Positions 20,501-28,894 of a DNA stretch of 64,000 nucleotides are shown one piece after another. Made by a program: the position numbers and the translations under genes. The DNA is from Rahnella laticis (GTDB lineage Bacteria; Pseudomonadota; Gammaproteobacteria; Enterobacterales; Enterobacteriaceae). Positions within the stretch are counted from its first letter, which is position 1. Every line of letters starts with the position of its first letter. The notes beneath the pieces are model-generated. The model had not been told where the DNA came from, did not search any database, and saw only the letters and a program-made list of their open reading frames with translations. Location: the NCBI RefSeq assembly GCF_015644585.1, contig NZ_JADOBI010000017.1, positions 1-64,000 of the forward strand. Reading direction: 5' to 3'.

Positions 20501-21397
20501 GATATCGCCCACAGCGCCTGTGCCGGTCCAGTGAATATCGCCACTGGCGGCGACGTCAGTCACATCCGGATCGGTATTTTGGGCAAATATACTGTTAATG
20601 AAGTCGGTCTGAAGCGCTAATGCATTCGTTTTTGAGGTATGCGTCGCGCCATTTTCAACCAAGATCCCGGCGGTGAGAACTCCATACATTTTCCATTTCT
20701 TATCAACATTGTCATAAACCAAAATCTGGCTGCCACTGTCCCCGGAGCTACCGGCAATATCTAAAGGGGAGCTTGTATCATTGTTGATCCACGTGATGCC
20801 ATTTTGGGATATTTGAGAGGGTTTTAATGTCCCTGCACTTTTCCATGCGTAAGTGTTGGGTGTCAGTAAATTCAGATGCTGTCCTGTCGAATCAATCTGA
20901 TACTGATAGCCAGCACCCACACGAGCAAAATAGGTATAGCGTCCTGTATTTCTCTTATCGTAAACATCTGCGGGATCAACCATTTCGACCGGGGCGACTT
21001 CAGTAACGACTTTATTTAGACGCGCTGCGCTAAAATCTTCGGTGGGATGATTATTGTAATTAATAACAAGATAATCGTTGCTGTATTTTGCGCCGGTAGC
21101 AAAGTTGGTGTTTTCGTACCATCCGTTATGCTTAACGGTTGTGACATAGCTACTGGCGATGAGCGTGGTATAGCCGGTTTTCGCTGCGCTGGAAAAATCG
21201 GGGATAGAAAAAGGAAGGAATCCGGCAGAAGTGCCATCAATATTAAAGACTTCTACATTTTCTGCACCGGGTTTGTATTTCCCGAGGTTCTCGGCAAAAT
21301 CCCGATACTCCTGTACAGGAACATTTTCATTCATAACACCGGCTTCAGCACTAAATGTGCAAAGCGATATTACGCCAACCAATAAGTCGTACTTCAT
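17540..21397 (-). CDS. S6-family serine protease autotransporter
   Basis: The 1285-residue protein is a type Va autotransporter. After a short signal (MKYDLLVGVISLCTFSAEA), the passenger opens with an S6 peptidase domain whose triad is visible: His90 in VTTVKHNG, Asp121 in HPTEDFSAARLNK and Ser221 in GDSGS. A repetitive beta-helix stem follows to about 900. An acidic Pro-rich linker (about 910-965, PIPDPDDGGTT repeats) then precedes the C-terminal beta-barrel, which ends in the expected Phe (VTTGIKISF). AAGG precedes the ATG. Length and triad resemble SPATE/IgA-protease relatives, but the signal peptide lacks the long extended region typical of SPATEs. The substrate is unknown. Confidence 0.92.
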   Translation of the reverse strand: MKYDLLVGVISLCTFSAEAGVMNENVPVQEYRDFAENLGKYKPGAENVEVFNIDGTSAGFLPFSIPDFSSAAKTGYTTLIASSYVTTVKHNGWYENTNFATGAKYSNDYLVINYNNHPTEDFSAARLNKVVTEVAPVEMVDPADVYDKRNTGRYTYFARVGAGYQYQIDSTGQHLNLLTPNTYAWKSAGTLKPSQISQNGITWINNDTSSPLDIAGSSGDSGSQILVYDNVDKKWKMYGVLTAGILVENGATHTSKTNALALQTDFINSIFAQNTDPDVTDVAASGDIHWTGTGAVGDIVQGDSVWKWHGADPDLPGQFILTIEDIIAGNVGTDVRNPSLDASKDLRFNGEGGLIVLDASINQGAGKLQFSNDYRVVSAEGAGNTWMGGGIEVDASKTVDWEVKGVAGDSLHKVGAGTLYVNATGDNLGALNVGDGTVVLAQQDDSAGHHQAFSSVTIVSGRPTVRLGGESQVASDQIFFGYRGGVLDLNGYDMSFTTINHSDAGATIINANTDDRSTLTLANTKSETFMGQLGSPENPSGMNVILNSTKSANNYSLTGGAYLNDLTVLNGGLTLAGKQTPHAGGVVFSNDWIDETYQIATLKLNQGGLLTLGEHGTLESDITLGENSTLQMHSRSTLAGNVMLSDNATLSVIAGSASDKSTVGAANAIITAALEGTGSLIKDGWGTLLMYSDNTFSGGTTVKNGDFVLEGSLTSTLTLENGTSFSGNASIADLIMKDNVVLAPYYDHDQAATDSISPATMRVNGNLSAGDNDVINLRARLNPDDLQYDRLLIDGDVISAGKPIMVSVTPDGSGIFTDSDNDGVADNQEGISLIQVGGNAGKNTFALAGEYVARGAYAYTLYAFAPGRSSADQRAVAGSGGQYWDYRLQNRMLSENDNTEPTADPIPDPDDGGTTPIPDPDDGGTTPIPDPDDGDTTPIPDPDDGDTTPIPDPDDDGVAPTPENSDSRSAVTPQVSSYLSLPSALLSYSNRLNTSFHDQALLLDDKRVNIFFQYLNGEDTYHSGQSFKDYGYDYKQKQEGWLFGGKVLQREDERQSLGLNFGLSRAELDVTPDAADGDSKTHYTAWGLSTLLVYKQTDGLLAEWELDAAKYDGTVSTDLRGGDVADINAKSFGTTLDLGYPFTFGQHQLTPLIGAGVQYLKVDDFNDVDGAHVDYDNIVRPTGHIGLRYRYDWDTLKAGKWAFIASTRLTKDFSNDGTVAIGDVHSAECSDFSTGVPGSTALLDVGLVNTFMPNVSLSVGGQYQKRLEAEGIDYWQVTTGIKISF
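18539..18687 (-). repeat. 33-bp in-frame tandem repeat in the autotransporter linker
   Basis: Four complete 33-bp units and part of a fifth begin at 18539 (GATC at 18541, 18574, 18607, 18640, 18673). Each encodes the 11-residue unit PIPDPDDGGTT or a G/D variant. Units differ at only a few bases, so the array is recent and could change copy number without a frameshift. It encodes the acidic, proline-rich spacer between passenger and barrel. Confidence 0.93.
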
Positions 21398-21846
21398 AAT
21401 CCATTACCTTGAGTATTTAAGGGAACGTGATTTCCATCAATAAAAAGCTATTTATTAATGAGATATTTTGTTCCTGATAAAATTCACTCCCCGACTTATT
21501 TGTTCGAATAATTAATTTTTAAAGTTAATTTAATTAATTCATTGTGAAGTTAATTTCTGCGATATTTGCTGTTCGCAAAGCCAATCTGAGAAGTATTGTT
21601 CATTTAATTAGAAGGCGGGGGTTAATGTCTTCGCGCGGATTTTAAACAACAGTCTTTGTGTTAACAATTTCGCTGTTCTTAATATTAAATTTAGATTTGC
21701 TTAACTTTAAGCTTGTCGCTTCGTCATCCTGTGGCCTTCTAAGGCGCGTAGTCTACAGTTAAATCTGTTAGATTAAGAAGATACAATAAGCGGCAACATT
21801 CCGTTCACCAATGGTTTGTGCCAGGCATAACAGGAGTTCTGCGTTC
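21398..21846. other. AT-rich divergent intergenic region
   Basis: About 450 bases of very AT-rich DNA separate the autotransporter gene (minus) from the Na/Pi cotransporter gene (plus). It must carry both promoters, but I cannot pick out a convincing -35/-10 pair or operator. An imperfect dyad ACAGTTAAATCTGT lies near 21758. The AT bias is unlike neighbouring backbone gaps and would suit H-NS silencing. Confidence 0.5.
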
Positions 21847-23499
21847 GTGTTAACCCTTTTACACCTTCTGTCTGCTATATCGTTGTTAGTCTGGGGTACG
21901 CATATTGTGCGTACCGGCATCATGCGCGTTTTCGGCGCCAATCTGCGTCGTGTTCTGAGCAACAGTGTCGAGAAAAAACCGCTGGCGTTTGTGGCAGGTA
22001 TTGGCGTTACCGCGCTGGTGCAAAGCAGTAACGCCACCGCCTTGCTGGTGACGTCGTTCGTTTCTCAGGGACTGGTTGCGCTTGCGCCCGCGCTGGTGAT
22101 TATCCTCGGTGCCGACGTCGGGACCGCCGTGATGGCGCGCATTCTGACCTTTGATCTCTCCTGGCTTTCTCCGCTGCTGATTTTCGTCGGCGTGGCCTTT
22201 TTCCTCAGCCGTAAACAAACCCGAGCCGGGCAAATGGGGCGCGTCTGTATCGGGCTTGGCCTGATTTTACTGGCGCTGGAACTGATTGTGGCGGCGGCAA
22301 CGCCAATCATGCAGGCGTCCGGCGTTAAAGTGTTGTTCTCCTCGCTGACCGGCGACGTACTGCTCGATGCCCTGACCGGCGCGATTTTCGCCATTATCAG
22401 TTACTCCAGTCTGGCCGCCGTTTTGCTGACGGCAACCCTGGCCGCGACCGGGGTGATTTCTCTCAAAGTCTCGCTGTGTCTGGTCATCGGGGCCAATCTG
22501 GGTAGCGGCCTGCTGGCGATGATCAATGCCAGCAAAATGAATGCCGCAGGGCGTCGCGTGGCGCTCGGCAGCACGCTGTTTAAGCTGATTGGCTGCGTTA
22601 TCGTTCTGCCTTTCGTCGGGCCGCTTTCGACACAACTGGCGCGTCTGGGCATTCCGGACGAAGAGCTGGTGATCTATTTCCACATGTTCTACAACCTCAT
22701 CCGCTGTCTGGCGATGGTGCCGCTGACGACGCCGATGGCAAAAATTTGCCAGATGATGATTGCCGATGTACCGGAGGACGATCCGCGTCTGCGTCCGCGC
22801 CATCTGGATGTCAGCGCGATTGATACGCCGACACTGGCGCTGGCGAATGCGGCCCGTGAAACGCTGCGTATGGGCGATGTGGTGGAACACATGCTGATCC
22901 TCAACCGCGAAGTGATGCACGGGAAACTGGCGCAGGATCGCGAGGTTCGGCGTCTCGATGACGACGTGGATGTGCTGTATACCGCCATCAAACTTTATCT
23001 GGCGCAAATCAATAAAGAAGGGCTGGGCGAAGACGATTCACGCCGCTGGGCGGAAATCATCGAAATGGCGCTGAACCTGGAACAGGCGGGCGACATTATC
23101 GAGCGAATGACCGGGGATATCACCGCGAAATCCCACGCCACGCGCCGGGCTTTCTCGCCGGAAGGCTTGGTGGAACTTGAAGCGCTCCATGAAAAATTAC
23201 TGGATAACCTGCGTCTGAGTCTGGGCGTTTTCCTGTCGAACGACCTGACCAGCGCGCGCCGTTTGCGCCGTTCAAAGCATCGTTTCCGCATTCTCGACCG
23301 CCGGTATGCGCACGCACACGTTGACCGTCTGCATCAGCATAACGTGCAAAGTATCGAAACCAGTTCGCTGCATCTCGGGTTGCTGGGCGATATGAAACGT
23401 CTTAACTCGTTGTTCTGCGCGGTGGCGTATAACGTGCTGGATCAGGACGAGCAGGAAGATGAACAGCGTGAAAATAACGATGATATGAAGCGGGTATGA
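21847..23499 (+). CDS. yjbB: Na/Pi cotransporter family protein YjbB
   Basis: The protein is an inner-membrane phosphate transporter, reported in E. coli to export phosphate. The membrane half contains the two family repeats, GVTALVQSSNATALLVTSFV and YSSLAAVLLTATLA with GANLGSG. The C-terminal cytoplasmic region is a PhoU-like helical domain (from about 330). I chose GTG 21847 (MLTLLHLLSAISLLVWGTH), which has AGGAG 10 bases upstream and matches the E. coli start, giving 550 residues. An in-frame ATG at 21811 lacks a ribosome site. It follows the metH region as in E. coli. Confidence 0.93.
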   Translation: MLTLLHLLSAISLLVWGTHIVRTGIMRVFGANLRRVLSNSVEKKPLAFVAGIGVTALVQSSNATALLVTSFVSQGLVALAPALVIILGADVGTAVMARILTFDLSWLSPLLIFVGVAFFLSRKQTRAGQMGRVCIGLGLILLALELIVAAATPIMQASGVKVLFSSLTGDVLLDALTGAIFAIISYSSLAAVLLTATLAATGVISLKVSLCLVIGANLGSGLLAMINASKMNAAGRRVALGSTLFKLIGCVIVLPFVGPLSTQLARLGIPDEELVIYFHMFYNLIRCLAMVPLTTPMAKICQMMIADVPEDDPRLRPRHLDVSAIDTPTLALANAARETLRMGDVVEHMLILNREVMHGKLAQDREVRRLDDDVDVLYTAIKLYLAQINKEGLGEDDSRRWAEIIEMALNLEQAGDIIERMTGDITAKSHATRRAFSPEGLVELEALHEKLLDNLRLSLGVFLSNDLTSARRLRRSKHRFRILDRRYAHAHVDRLHQHNVQSIETSSLHLGLLGDMKRLNSLFCAVAYNVLDQDEQEDEQRENNDDMKRV

Positions 23500-23524
23500 G
23501 TTTCTGAATCGGGTGTAAACAATG

Positions 23525-23557
23525 AACCGGGCGCGAACGATGCGCCCGGTTTTTTTT
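23525..23557 (+). terminator. yjbB intrinsic terminator
   Basis: AACCGGGCGC and GCGCCCGGTT form a perfect 10-bp stem with a 7-base loop, followed by six more Ts. It lies between the convergent yjbB and panS-like genes. Confidence 0.95.
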
Positions 23558-23564
23558 GGGCGTA

Positions 23565-24482
23565 TCAGTCTTTTTTAACCGGTTTACCGGACCAGTAACC
23601 GGCCAGCAAAGAACCGGAAAGGTTGTGCCAGACCGAGAACAGCGCGCCCGGCAAAGCCGCCAGCGGCGTGAAGTAAATTTTCCCCAGCGTGGCGGCTAAA
23701 CCTGAGTTTTGCATTCCGACTTCCATCGCCAGCGTGCGGCAGGTGGTCTCGTCAAACCCGAACAATTTCCCGCCCCAGTAACCGCTCAGCAGGCCGATGC
23801 CGTTGTGCAGGATCACCGCCACAATCACGATAAGCCCTACAGAACCGATAAAGCCCTGACTGCCCGCAACGACGGCGCTGATGATTGCCACGATACACAC
23901 CATGGAAAACAGCGGCAGCAGCGGCTCAATGCGTTTCACCGTTTTGGTAAACAGATGATGAATAATCAGGCCCGCTAAAATCGGGATCACCACAATCTGC
24001 AGGATGCTCAGCAGCATGCCTTCCACATCCACTTTAATGTGCGTATCGACATAAAGACGCGTCAGCAGCGGCGTGGCAAAAACACCGACCAGCGTGGAGA
24101 CAGCGGAGATGGTCACAGAAAGCGCGACATCGCCTTTTGCCAGATAAATCATCACATTGGACGCGGTTCCGCTGGCGACGCTGCCGACCAGAATCATACC
24201 AGCAGATAGATCCGGCGGCATATGGAACAGTTTTGCCAGCACCCAGGCCGCCAGCGGCATGACCAGATAATGCAGGAATGTTGCTGCTGCGACCGGCGCG
24301 GGGCGGGCCAGCACGCGTTTGAAATCACCGAATTCCAGCGTGACGCCCATCGCGAACATAATCAGCATCAGCAGGGTAGAAACGTGAGGCCCGATGGGGG
24401 TGAAAGTGCCGGGCGAATAGTACGCCGCGACCGACAACAGCACGGCCCACAGCGGGAACAGGCGGGTTATTTTGGCTAACAT
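23565..24482 (-). CDS. panS: bile acid:sodium symporter family transporter, PanS-like
   Basis: The 305-residue protein has about ten membrane segments and BASS-family motifs: [40 protein letters not shown], and [16 protein letters not shown], the sodium-site crossing helix. It resembles PanS of Salmonella, a ketopantoate/pantoate importer. The specific substrate is inferred from overall resemblance. The gene lies between yjbB and lysC; E. coli has other genes here. TTGAGGATG-like context precedes the ATG. Confidence 0.8.
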   Translation of the reverse strand: MLAKITRLFPLWAVLLSVAAYYSPGTFTPIGPHVSTLLMLIMFAMGVTLEFGDFKRVLARPAPVAAATFLHYLVMPLAAWVLAKLFHMPPDLSAGMILVGSVASGTASNVMIYLAKGDVALSVTISAVSTLVGVFATPLLTRLYVDTHIKVDVEGMLLSILQIVVIPILAGLIIHHLFTKTVKRIEPLLPLFSMVCIVAIISAVVAGSQGFIGSVGLIVIVAVILHNGIGLLSGYWGGKLFGFDETTCRTLAMEVGMQNSGLAATLGKIYFTPLAALPGALFSVWHNLSGSLLAGYWSGKPVKKD

Positions 24483-24526
24483 GTTGAGGATGATCCTTGT
24501 CTTTGTTGTTTTGCAAAAGTACAGAT

Positions 24527-24557
24527 AAAAAAAAGACCGGGCACAAGGCCCGGTCTT
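24527..24557 (-). terminator. lysC intrinsic terminator
   Basis: Read on the minus strand, AAGACCGGGC pairs with GCCCGGTCTT around a 5-base loop and runs into a T tract (the A run at 24527-24534 on the plus strand). It lies 21 bases after the lysC stop. Confidence 0.92.
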
Positions 24558-24577
24558 CTCAGATACCGCGCCCGATA

Positions 24578-25966
24578 TTATTCGAATAGGTTGCGGTGTA
24601 GAGTTTTTACGACCTGATCGGCATCACTGCCCGGCACCAGGAAGCACAGGTTGTAGCTGCTTGCACCGTAGCAAATCATGCGGATATTGAACGGATCCAG
24701 CACGCCGAAGACTTCTTTGCCGACGCCACAGGCCTGCGATAATTTGTTGCCGATAATCGCCACCAGCGCCAGGTTTTCTTCCACTTCCACGCGGCACAGC
24801 GAGGAAAGTTCGGTCAGCAGTGACGTAGTCAGCAGGCTGGCGTCTGACGAAGTGGAACCGGTGGTGTCGAGCGTCAGCGCTACGCTGACTTCTGATGTGG
24901 TGATCAGATCCACAGAAATATTGTGGCGCGCCAGAATGCCAAACACGTCGGCGAGGAAACCGCGTGAATGGAGCATGCTCAGGCTGTGCAACGTCACCAG
25001 CGTTTGTCGGCGGCGCAGTGCAATTGCGCGGAACAATGGCGGGTTTTCAGTGTTGTCACACACTAACGTGCCGCCGCCTGACGGATCTTTGCTGGAACCG
25101 ACAAACACCGGAATACCGCGACGTACCGCAGGCAGTAATGTTGCCGGATGCAGCACTTTGGCACCGAACGTCGCCATTTCAGCCGCTTCTTCAAATGCAA
25201 TGTGATCAATGCGTTTCGCCGCAGGCACCAGACGCGGATCAGTGGTGTAAATGCCCGGTACGTCCGTCCAGATATCCACGCGGACAGCGCCCAGCGCTTC
25301 GCCCAGCAAGGCCGCTGTATAGTCGCTGCCGCCACGGCCCAGCGTGGTGGTACGGCCTTTTCCTTCCGAACCGATAAAGCCCTGGGTAATCACCAGCGCG
25401 TCCTGTAAACGCGGCTGCAATTGCTGAAGCGTCAGGTCTGTCAGCGCCTGAGTATCCGGCTCTGCACGGCCAAAATGGTCGTTGGTGTGCATCACTTTAC
25501 GCACGTCGAACCATTCCACCGGCACATTGCGCTGGCGGACGATTTCAACAAACAGAAGCGTGGACATCAGCTCGCCGTGGCTCACCAGTTCGTCGGTCAG
25601 CGCCGTGGACGTTGCGAGGCTCGCAGCTTCGGACAGCATGGCGATATTTTCCAGCATGCGGCCGATTTCTTCACGGATCACAGCCGGATTATCGAGGCGG
25701 TCAATAATGGCGTTTTGAATGCGGCGGATTTCATCAAGCAGGAACACCCGGCGTTCAGTTTCTTTGCCTGTGGCCAGCTCGACTAATAAATTGGTGACGC
25801 CCGCGGAGGCGGAGAGAACGACCAGACGAACTTCAGGGCGCGCAAGAACGATGTCTGCGCTGCGGTTCATGGCGTCGAAATCCGCTACGCTGGTACCGCC
25901 AAATTTGGCGACGATGACGTTGCCCAAAGGCTGCGGACTGGCGTTGCGGGATGCTGCGTAATTCAT
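24578..25966 (-). CDS. lysC: lysine-sensitive aspartokinase III
   Basis: Aspartokinase phosphorylates aspartate, the first step to lysine, threonine and methionine. The kinase domain opens with [12 protein letters not shown] (about 19-30) and includes [16 protein letters not shown]. Two C-terminal ACT domains provide lysine feedback inhibition ([17 protein letters not shown]). The ATG at 25966 has GAGG 7 bases upstream. It gives 462 residues, with a 13-residue N-terminal extension over the E. coli enzyme. A further in-frame ATG at 26014 is inside the leader and lacks a ribosome site. A full lysine riboswitch and a consensus promoter lie upstream. Confidence 0.96.
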   Translation of the reverse strand: MNYAASRNASPQPLGNVIVAKFGGTSVADFDAMNRSADIVLARPEVRLVVLSASAGVTNLLVELATGKETERRVFLLDEIRRIQNAIIDRLDNPAVIREEIGRMLENIAMLSEAASLATSTALTDELVSHGELMSTLLFVEIVRQRNVPVEWFDVRKVMHTNDHFGRAEPDTQALTDLTLQQLQPRLQDALVITQGFIGSEGKGRTTTLGRGGSDYTAALLGEALGAVRVDIWTDVPGIYTTDPRLVPAAKRIDHIAFEEAAEMATFGAKVLHPATLLPAVRRGIPVFVGSSKDPSGGGTLVCDNTENPPLFRAIALRRRQTLVTLHSLSMLHSRGFLADVFGILARHNISVDLITTSEVSVALTLDTTGSTSSDASLLTTSLLTELSSLCRVEVEENLALVAIIGNKLSQACGVGKEVFGVLDPFNIRMICYGASSYNLCFLVPGSDADQVVKTLHRNLFE

Positions 25967-26079
25967 GTAAAACCTCGTGTCAGGGTCGTCATACCAGACG
26001 GCCATCGATTCCATAATTCTATAAGAATTGGCACAAGGGGAGGGCGGATAACGGGAGCAGGCGTAGAGATGCTACGATA

Positions 26080-26270
26080 CACCCAGAAGCGCTCCACCTT
26101 GTCGACATCCTCACGGATGCCCGGTGACAACCCAGGGGATTCAGCCCCTGTAGCCGATCTTATGCCTGCCGAAGGCTTCAGACCTCGGCGTCGCTCCCCC
26201 TGATGTACCCTCGCAGGATTTCGGTTCCTCCGATACACTTCCTGGGCGACGCGCCTCTTCTGGCTCACGC
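26080..26270 (-). promoter_or_regulatory. lysine riboswitch (L box) of lysC
   Basis: On the minus strand the leader begins CCAGAAGAGGCGCG (P1 5' strand) and closes with CTTCTGGGTG; P1 pairs 26257-26263 with 26083-26089. Between them are landmarks of the L box: AGGGGGAGCGACGCCGAGGT, GGCTACAGGGGCTGAATC and CCCTGGGTTGTCACCGG. The order and spacing match the E. coli lysC leader. A hairpin GTAGCATCTCTAC follows the aptamer. Lysine binding is expected to reduce lysC expression. Just 5' of the aptamer, CTCACGCG and CGCGTGAG (26264-26288) form another stem. Confidence 0.95.
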
Positions 26271-26299
26271 GTCAAACGCGCGCGTGAGTTAGGTGCTTA

Positions 26300-26328
26300 G
26301 GAATAACGGGTTCTCGCCTTTCTGTCAA
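26300..26328 (-). promoter_or_regulatory. lysC sigma-70 promoter
   Basis: On the minus strand TTGACA (26328-26323) and TATTCC (26305-26300) are separated by exactly 17 bases. Transcription would begin near 26293, just upstream of the riboswitch. Confidence 0.8.
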
Positions 26329-26499
26329 CGGCAACAGGGCGCTAACGCCACATTTTGAACGATTGTCATCTAATATTGTTCTCTGTCATTGTGATTCAAC
26401 AGATCTGACCTATCGCAAGAAAAGGCATCTCATCTCGGGAACTACAGGTTACAATCGGGACAGTTACCTCATATTTATTCTCAGCCTAAGAGCATTGCT

Positions 26500-28146
26500 A
26501 TGAAAAATATCAATCCAACTCAGACCGCTGCCTGGCAAGCCCTGCAGCAGCATTTCGACACGATGAAAGATGTGCAGATTAGCCATCTGTTTGCTGAAGA
26601 TGGTGATCGTTTCTCCAAGTTCTCTGCCACTTTTGAAGACCAGATGCTGGTCGACTTCTCTAAAAACCGTATTACGACAGAGACGCTGGACAAACTGCAG
26701 GCGCTGGCCAAAGAAACTGACCTTCAGGGCGCCATCAAATCGATGTTCTCTGGCGAGAAGATCAACCGTACGGAAGACCGCGCCGTTCTGCACGTTGCCC
26801 TGCGTAACCGCAGCAACACGCCAATCGTCGTGGATGGCAAAGATGTAATGCCGGAAGTGAATGCCGTTCTGGCGAAAATCAAAGGTTTCACCGAACGTGT
26901 TATCGGTGGCGACTGGAAAGGTTACACCGGCAAAGCGATTACGGATGTGGTGAACATCGGTATCGGCGGTTCAGACCTCGGCCCGTTTATGGTGACCGAA
27001 GCGCTGCGTCCGTACAAAAATCACCTGAATATGCATTTCGTCTCCAACGTTGATGGCACGCACATCGCCGAAACGCTGAAAGACCTGTCTCCGGAAACCA
27101 CGTTGTTCCTGGTGGCATCAAAAACCTTCACCACGCAGGAAACCATGACCAACGCCCACAGCGCGCGCGACTGGTTCCTGAAAACCGCTGGTGACAACAA
27201 GCACGTGGCGAAACACTTCGCTGCGCTGTCTACCAACGGTAAAGCGGTCAGCGAATTTGGTATCGACACCGACAACATGTTCGAATTCTGGGACTGGGTC
27301 GGCGGCCGTTATTCACTGTGGTCCGCGATTGGCCTGTCCATCGCGCTGTCCATCGGTTTCGAAAACTTCGAACAGTTGCTGAGCGGCGCTCACGCGATGG
27401 ATAAACACTTCGCGAATACCCCGGCTGAGAAAAACCTGCCGGTTCTGCTGGCGCTGATTGGTATCTGGTACAACGATTTCTACGGCACTGAAACCGAAGC
27501 TATCCTGCCATACGATCAGTACATGCACCGTTTTGCGGCGTACTTCCAGCAAGGCAACATGGAATCCAACGGTAAATTCGTTGACCGTAACGGCAATCCG
27601 GTGGATTACCAGACTGGCCCGATCATCTGGGGCGAGCCGGGTACCAACGGCCAGCACGCGTTCTATCAGCTGATTCACCAGGGCACCAAAATCGTTCCTT
27701 GTGACTTCATCGCGCCTGCGGTCAGCCACAACGCACTGAGCGATCACCACGCGAAACTGCTGTCTAACTTCTTTGCACAAACTGAAGCGCTGGCATTCGG
27801 TAAATCTCTGGAAGTCGTCGAGAAAGAATTCGCCGATCAGGGTAAAAAACCGGAAGACGTCAAACACGTCGCGCCGTTCAAAGTGTTCGAAGGTAACCGT
27901 CCGACCAACTCCATCCTGCTGCGCGAAATCACGCCATACAGCCTGGGTGCGTTGATCGCGATGTACGAGCACAAAATCTTCACGCAGGGCGCTATCCTGA
28001 ACATCTATACCTTCGACCAATGGGGTGTGGAACTGGGTAAACAGCTGGCGAACCGTATTCTTCCTGAACTGGAAGGCAGCGAAGATGTGACCGGCCACGA
28101 CAGCTCGACCAATGGCCTGATTAACCGCTTCAAAAACTGGCGCTAA
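26500..28146 (+). CDS. pgi: glucose-6-phosphate isomerase
   Basis: This cytoplasmic enzyme interconverts glucose 6-phosphate and fructose 6-phosphate. The 548-residue protein is collinear with E. coli Pgi (549). It carries both family signatures, the [17 protein letters not shown] phosphate-binding segment and the C-terminal [15 protein letters not shown] block with its catalytic Lys. TACAAT at 26450-26455 is a candidate -10, but I see no good -35. The gene is divergent from lysC. An ERIC element starts directly at its stop codon, with the terminator beyond it. Confidence 0.98.
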   Translation: MKNINPTQTAAWQALQQHFDTMKDVQISHLFAEDGDRFSKFSATFEDQMLVDFSKNRITTETLDKLQALAKETDLQGAIKSMFSGEKINRTEDRAVLHVALRNRSNTPIVVDGKDVMPEVNAVLAKIKGFTERVIGGDWKGYTGKAITDVVNIGIGGSDLGPFMVTEALRPYKNHLNMHFVSNVDGTHIAETLKDLSPETTLFLVASKTFTTQETMTNAHSARDWFLKTAGDNKHVAKHFAALSTNGKAVSEFGIDTDNMFEFWDWVGGRYSLWSAIGLSIALSIGFENFEQLLSGAHAMDKHFANTPAEKNLPVLLALIGIWYNDFYGTETEAILPYDQYMHRFAAYFQQGNMESNGKFVDRNGNPVDYQTGPIIWGEPGTNGQHAFYQLIHQGTKIVPCDFIAPAVSHNALSDHHAKLLSNFFAQTEALAFGKSLEVVEKEFADQGKKPEDVKHVAPFKVFEGNRPTNSILLREITPYSLGALIAMYEHKIFTQGAILNIYTFDQWGVELGKQLANRILPELEGSEDVTGHDSSTNGLINRFKNWR

Positions 28147-28271
28147 TCCCTCGTCATCCTTCAGGCTGTTTCAGCGTTGGCTGCGTGAACTCACCCCGGT
28201 CACTTACTTATGTAAGCTCCCGGGGCTTCGTTTCCTTGCCGCCTTGATCCAGCCCGAATGATTTAGAGGGA
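28147..28271. repeat. ERIC element 1 (after pgi)
   Basis: This 125-base imperfect palindrome contains both ERIC cores: CTCACCCCGGTCACTTACTT and ATGTAAGCTCCCGGGGCTTC, which correspond to the sites of the ERIC2 and ERIC1R primers. Its ends, TCCCTCGTCATCC and GATTTAGAGGGA, are complementary. It begins immediately after the pgi TAA and precedes the pgi terminator, so it should be transcribed as a long hairpin in the pgi 3' UTR. A second copy is at 42180. Confidence 0.92.
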
Positions 28272-28292
28272 CAGGTCGAAATATTTCTAAAT

Positions 28293-28326
28293 AAAAGGGT
28301 TAGCCTCAACGGGCTGGCCCTTTTTT
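28293..28326 (+). terminator. pgi intrinsic terminator
   Basis: AAAAGGGTTAGCC pairs with GGCTGGCCCTTTT (two U-G pairs in the middle) around a 6-base loop and is followed by more Ts. It lies 147 bases after pgi because the ERIC element intervenes. Confidence 0.88.
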
Positions 28327-28382
28327 AATGCCGCTTTTCCGGCACAGACTCTGTGGTATTCTGCGGGTATTCATAACAAAAG

Positions 28383-28398
28383 TGGGATGTAGATCACA
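28383..28398 (+). promoter_or_regulatory. CRP site overlapping the psiE start
   Basis: TGGGATGTAGATCACA matches the CRP consensus TGTGA-N6-TCACA at 9 of 10 positions, and its last base is the A of the psiE ATG. In E. coli psiE is repressed by cAMP-CRP and activated by PhoB; a site this far downstream fits repression. I found no convincing Pho box here, only a GGTATTC direct repeat spaced 11 bases at 28355 and 28366. Confidence 0.55.
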
Positions 28399-28805
28399 TG
28401 GCAGGATCAAAACGTGCGACGATGGTTTCCGTCATCATGCAGCGAATTTTGAACGTTTTCTTATTGGGGCTGGCAGTCATTCTGATGATCTTTATCGGGC
28501 GCGAAACCTACCATCTGGCGATGGTTTTGTTCGTCAATAACGATCAGTCTTCATCGTATCTGCTGATAGAGGGCATCGTGATTTACTTCCTCTATTTCGA
28601 ATTTATTGCGCTGATCATTAAGTACTTTTCGTCGGGCTATCACTTCCCGCTGCGTTACTTTATTTATATCGGCATCACGGCGATTATCCGCCTGATTATC
28701 GTCGACCATAAAAGTCCTTACGACACACTGGTTTACGCCTGCGCCATCCTTGTCCTCGTCGTGACACTTTACCTCGCCAACGGCGAACGTCTGCGTCGTG
28801 AATAA
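28398..28805 (+). CDS. psiE: phosphate-starvation-inducible protein PsiE
   Basis: The 135-residue inner-membrane protein (136 in E. coli) has about four hydrophobic segments. It shares the family blocks [45 protein letters not shown], which I list as one region at about 60-105. The biochemical role of PsiE is not known. Its gene lies between pgi and ubiC in E. coli as well, although E. coli has extra genes in between that are absent here. A CRP site overlaps the start. A 13-bp hairpin follows the stop. Confidence 0.92.
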   Translation: MAGSKRATMVSVIMQRILNVFLLGLAVILMIFIGRETYHLAMVLFVNNDQSSSYLLIEGIVIYFLYFEFIALIIKYFSSGYHFPLRYFIYIGITAIIRLIIVDHKSPYDTLVYACAILVLVVTLYLANGERLRRE

Positions 28806-28817
28806 ATGAGGCGATTA

Positions 28818-28851
28818 CTGCCTTGCATTCATGCGTTAGAATGCGAGGCAG
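28818..28851 (+). terminator. psiE-ubiC 13-bp hairpin
   Basis: CTGCCTTGCATTC pairs with GAATGCGAGGCAG (one T-G pair) around an 8-base loop. It begins 12 bases after the psiE stop. The following ATAATTAATT is AT-rich but not a T tract, so it may be a weak terminator, a processing site or part of the ubiC leader. Confidence 0.55.
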
Positions 28852-28860
28852 ATAATTAAT

Positions 28861-28880
28861 TGGAGGTATGAATACCTCCA
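28861..28880 (+). promoter_or_regulatory. perfect inverted repeat over the upstream ubiC ribosome site
   Basis: TGGAGGTAT and ATACCTCCA are perfect inverted repeats separated by GA. The left arm contains the strong Shine-Dalgarno GGAGGT together with an ATG at 28868, in frame with ubiC. In RNA the repeat would fold and hide both, leaving the start at 28895 with GGAG at 28885. It could be a translational switch or a DNA operator. Confidence 0.5.
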
Positions 28881-28894
28881 TGATGGAGCCGTTG

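Noticed and set aside
21755-21772. Possible Pho box upstream of the Na/Pi cotransporter gene
   Set aside because: Only the right half (AATCTGTTAG) resembles the consensus; the left half fails, giving about 10 of 18 matches. It is more simply an ACAG/CTGT dyad.
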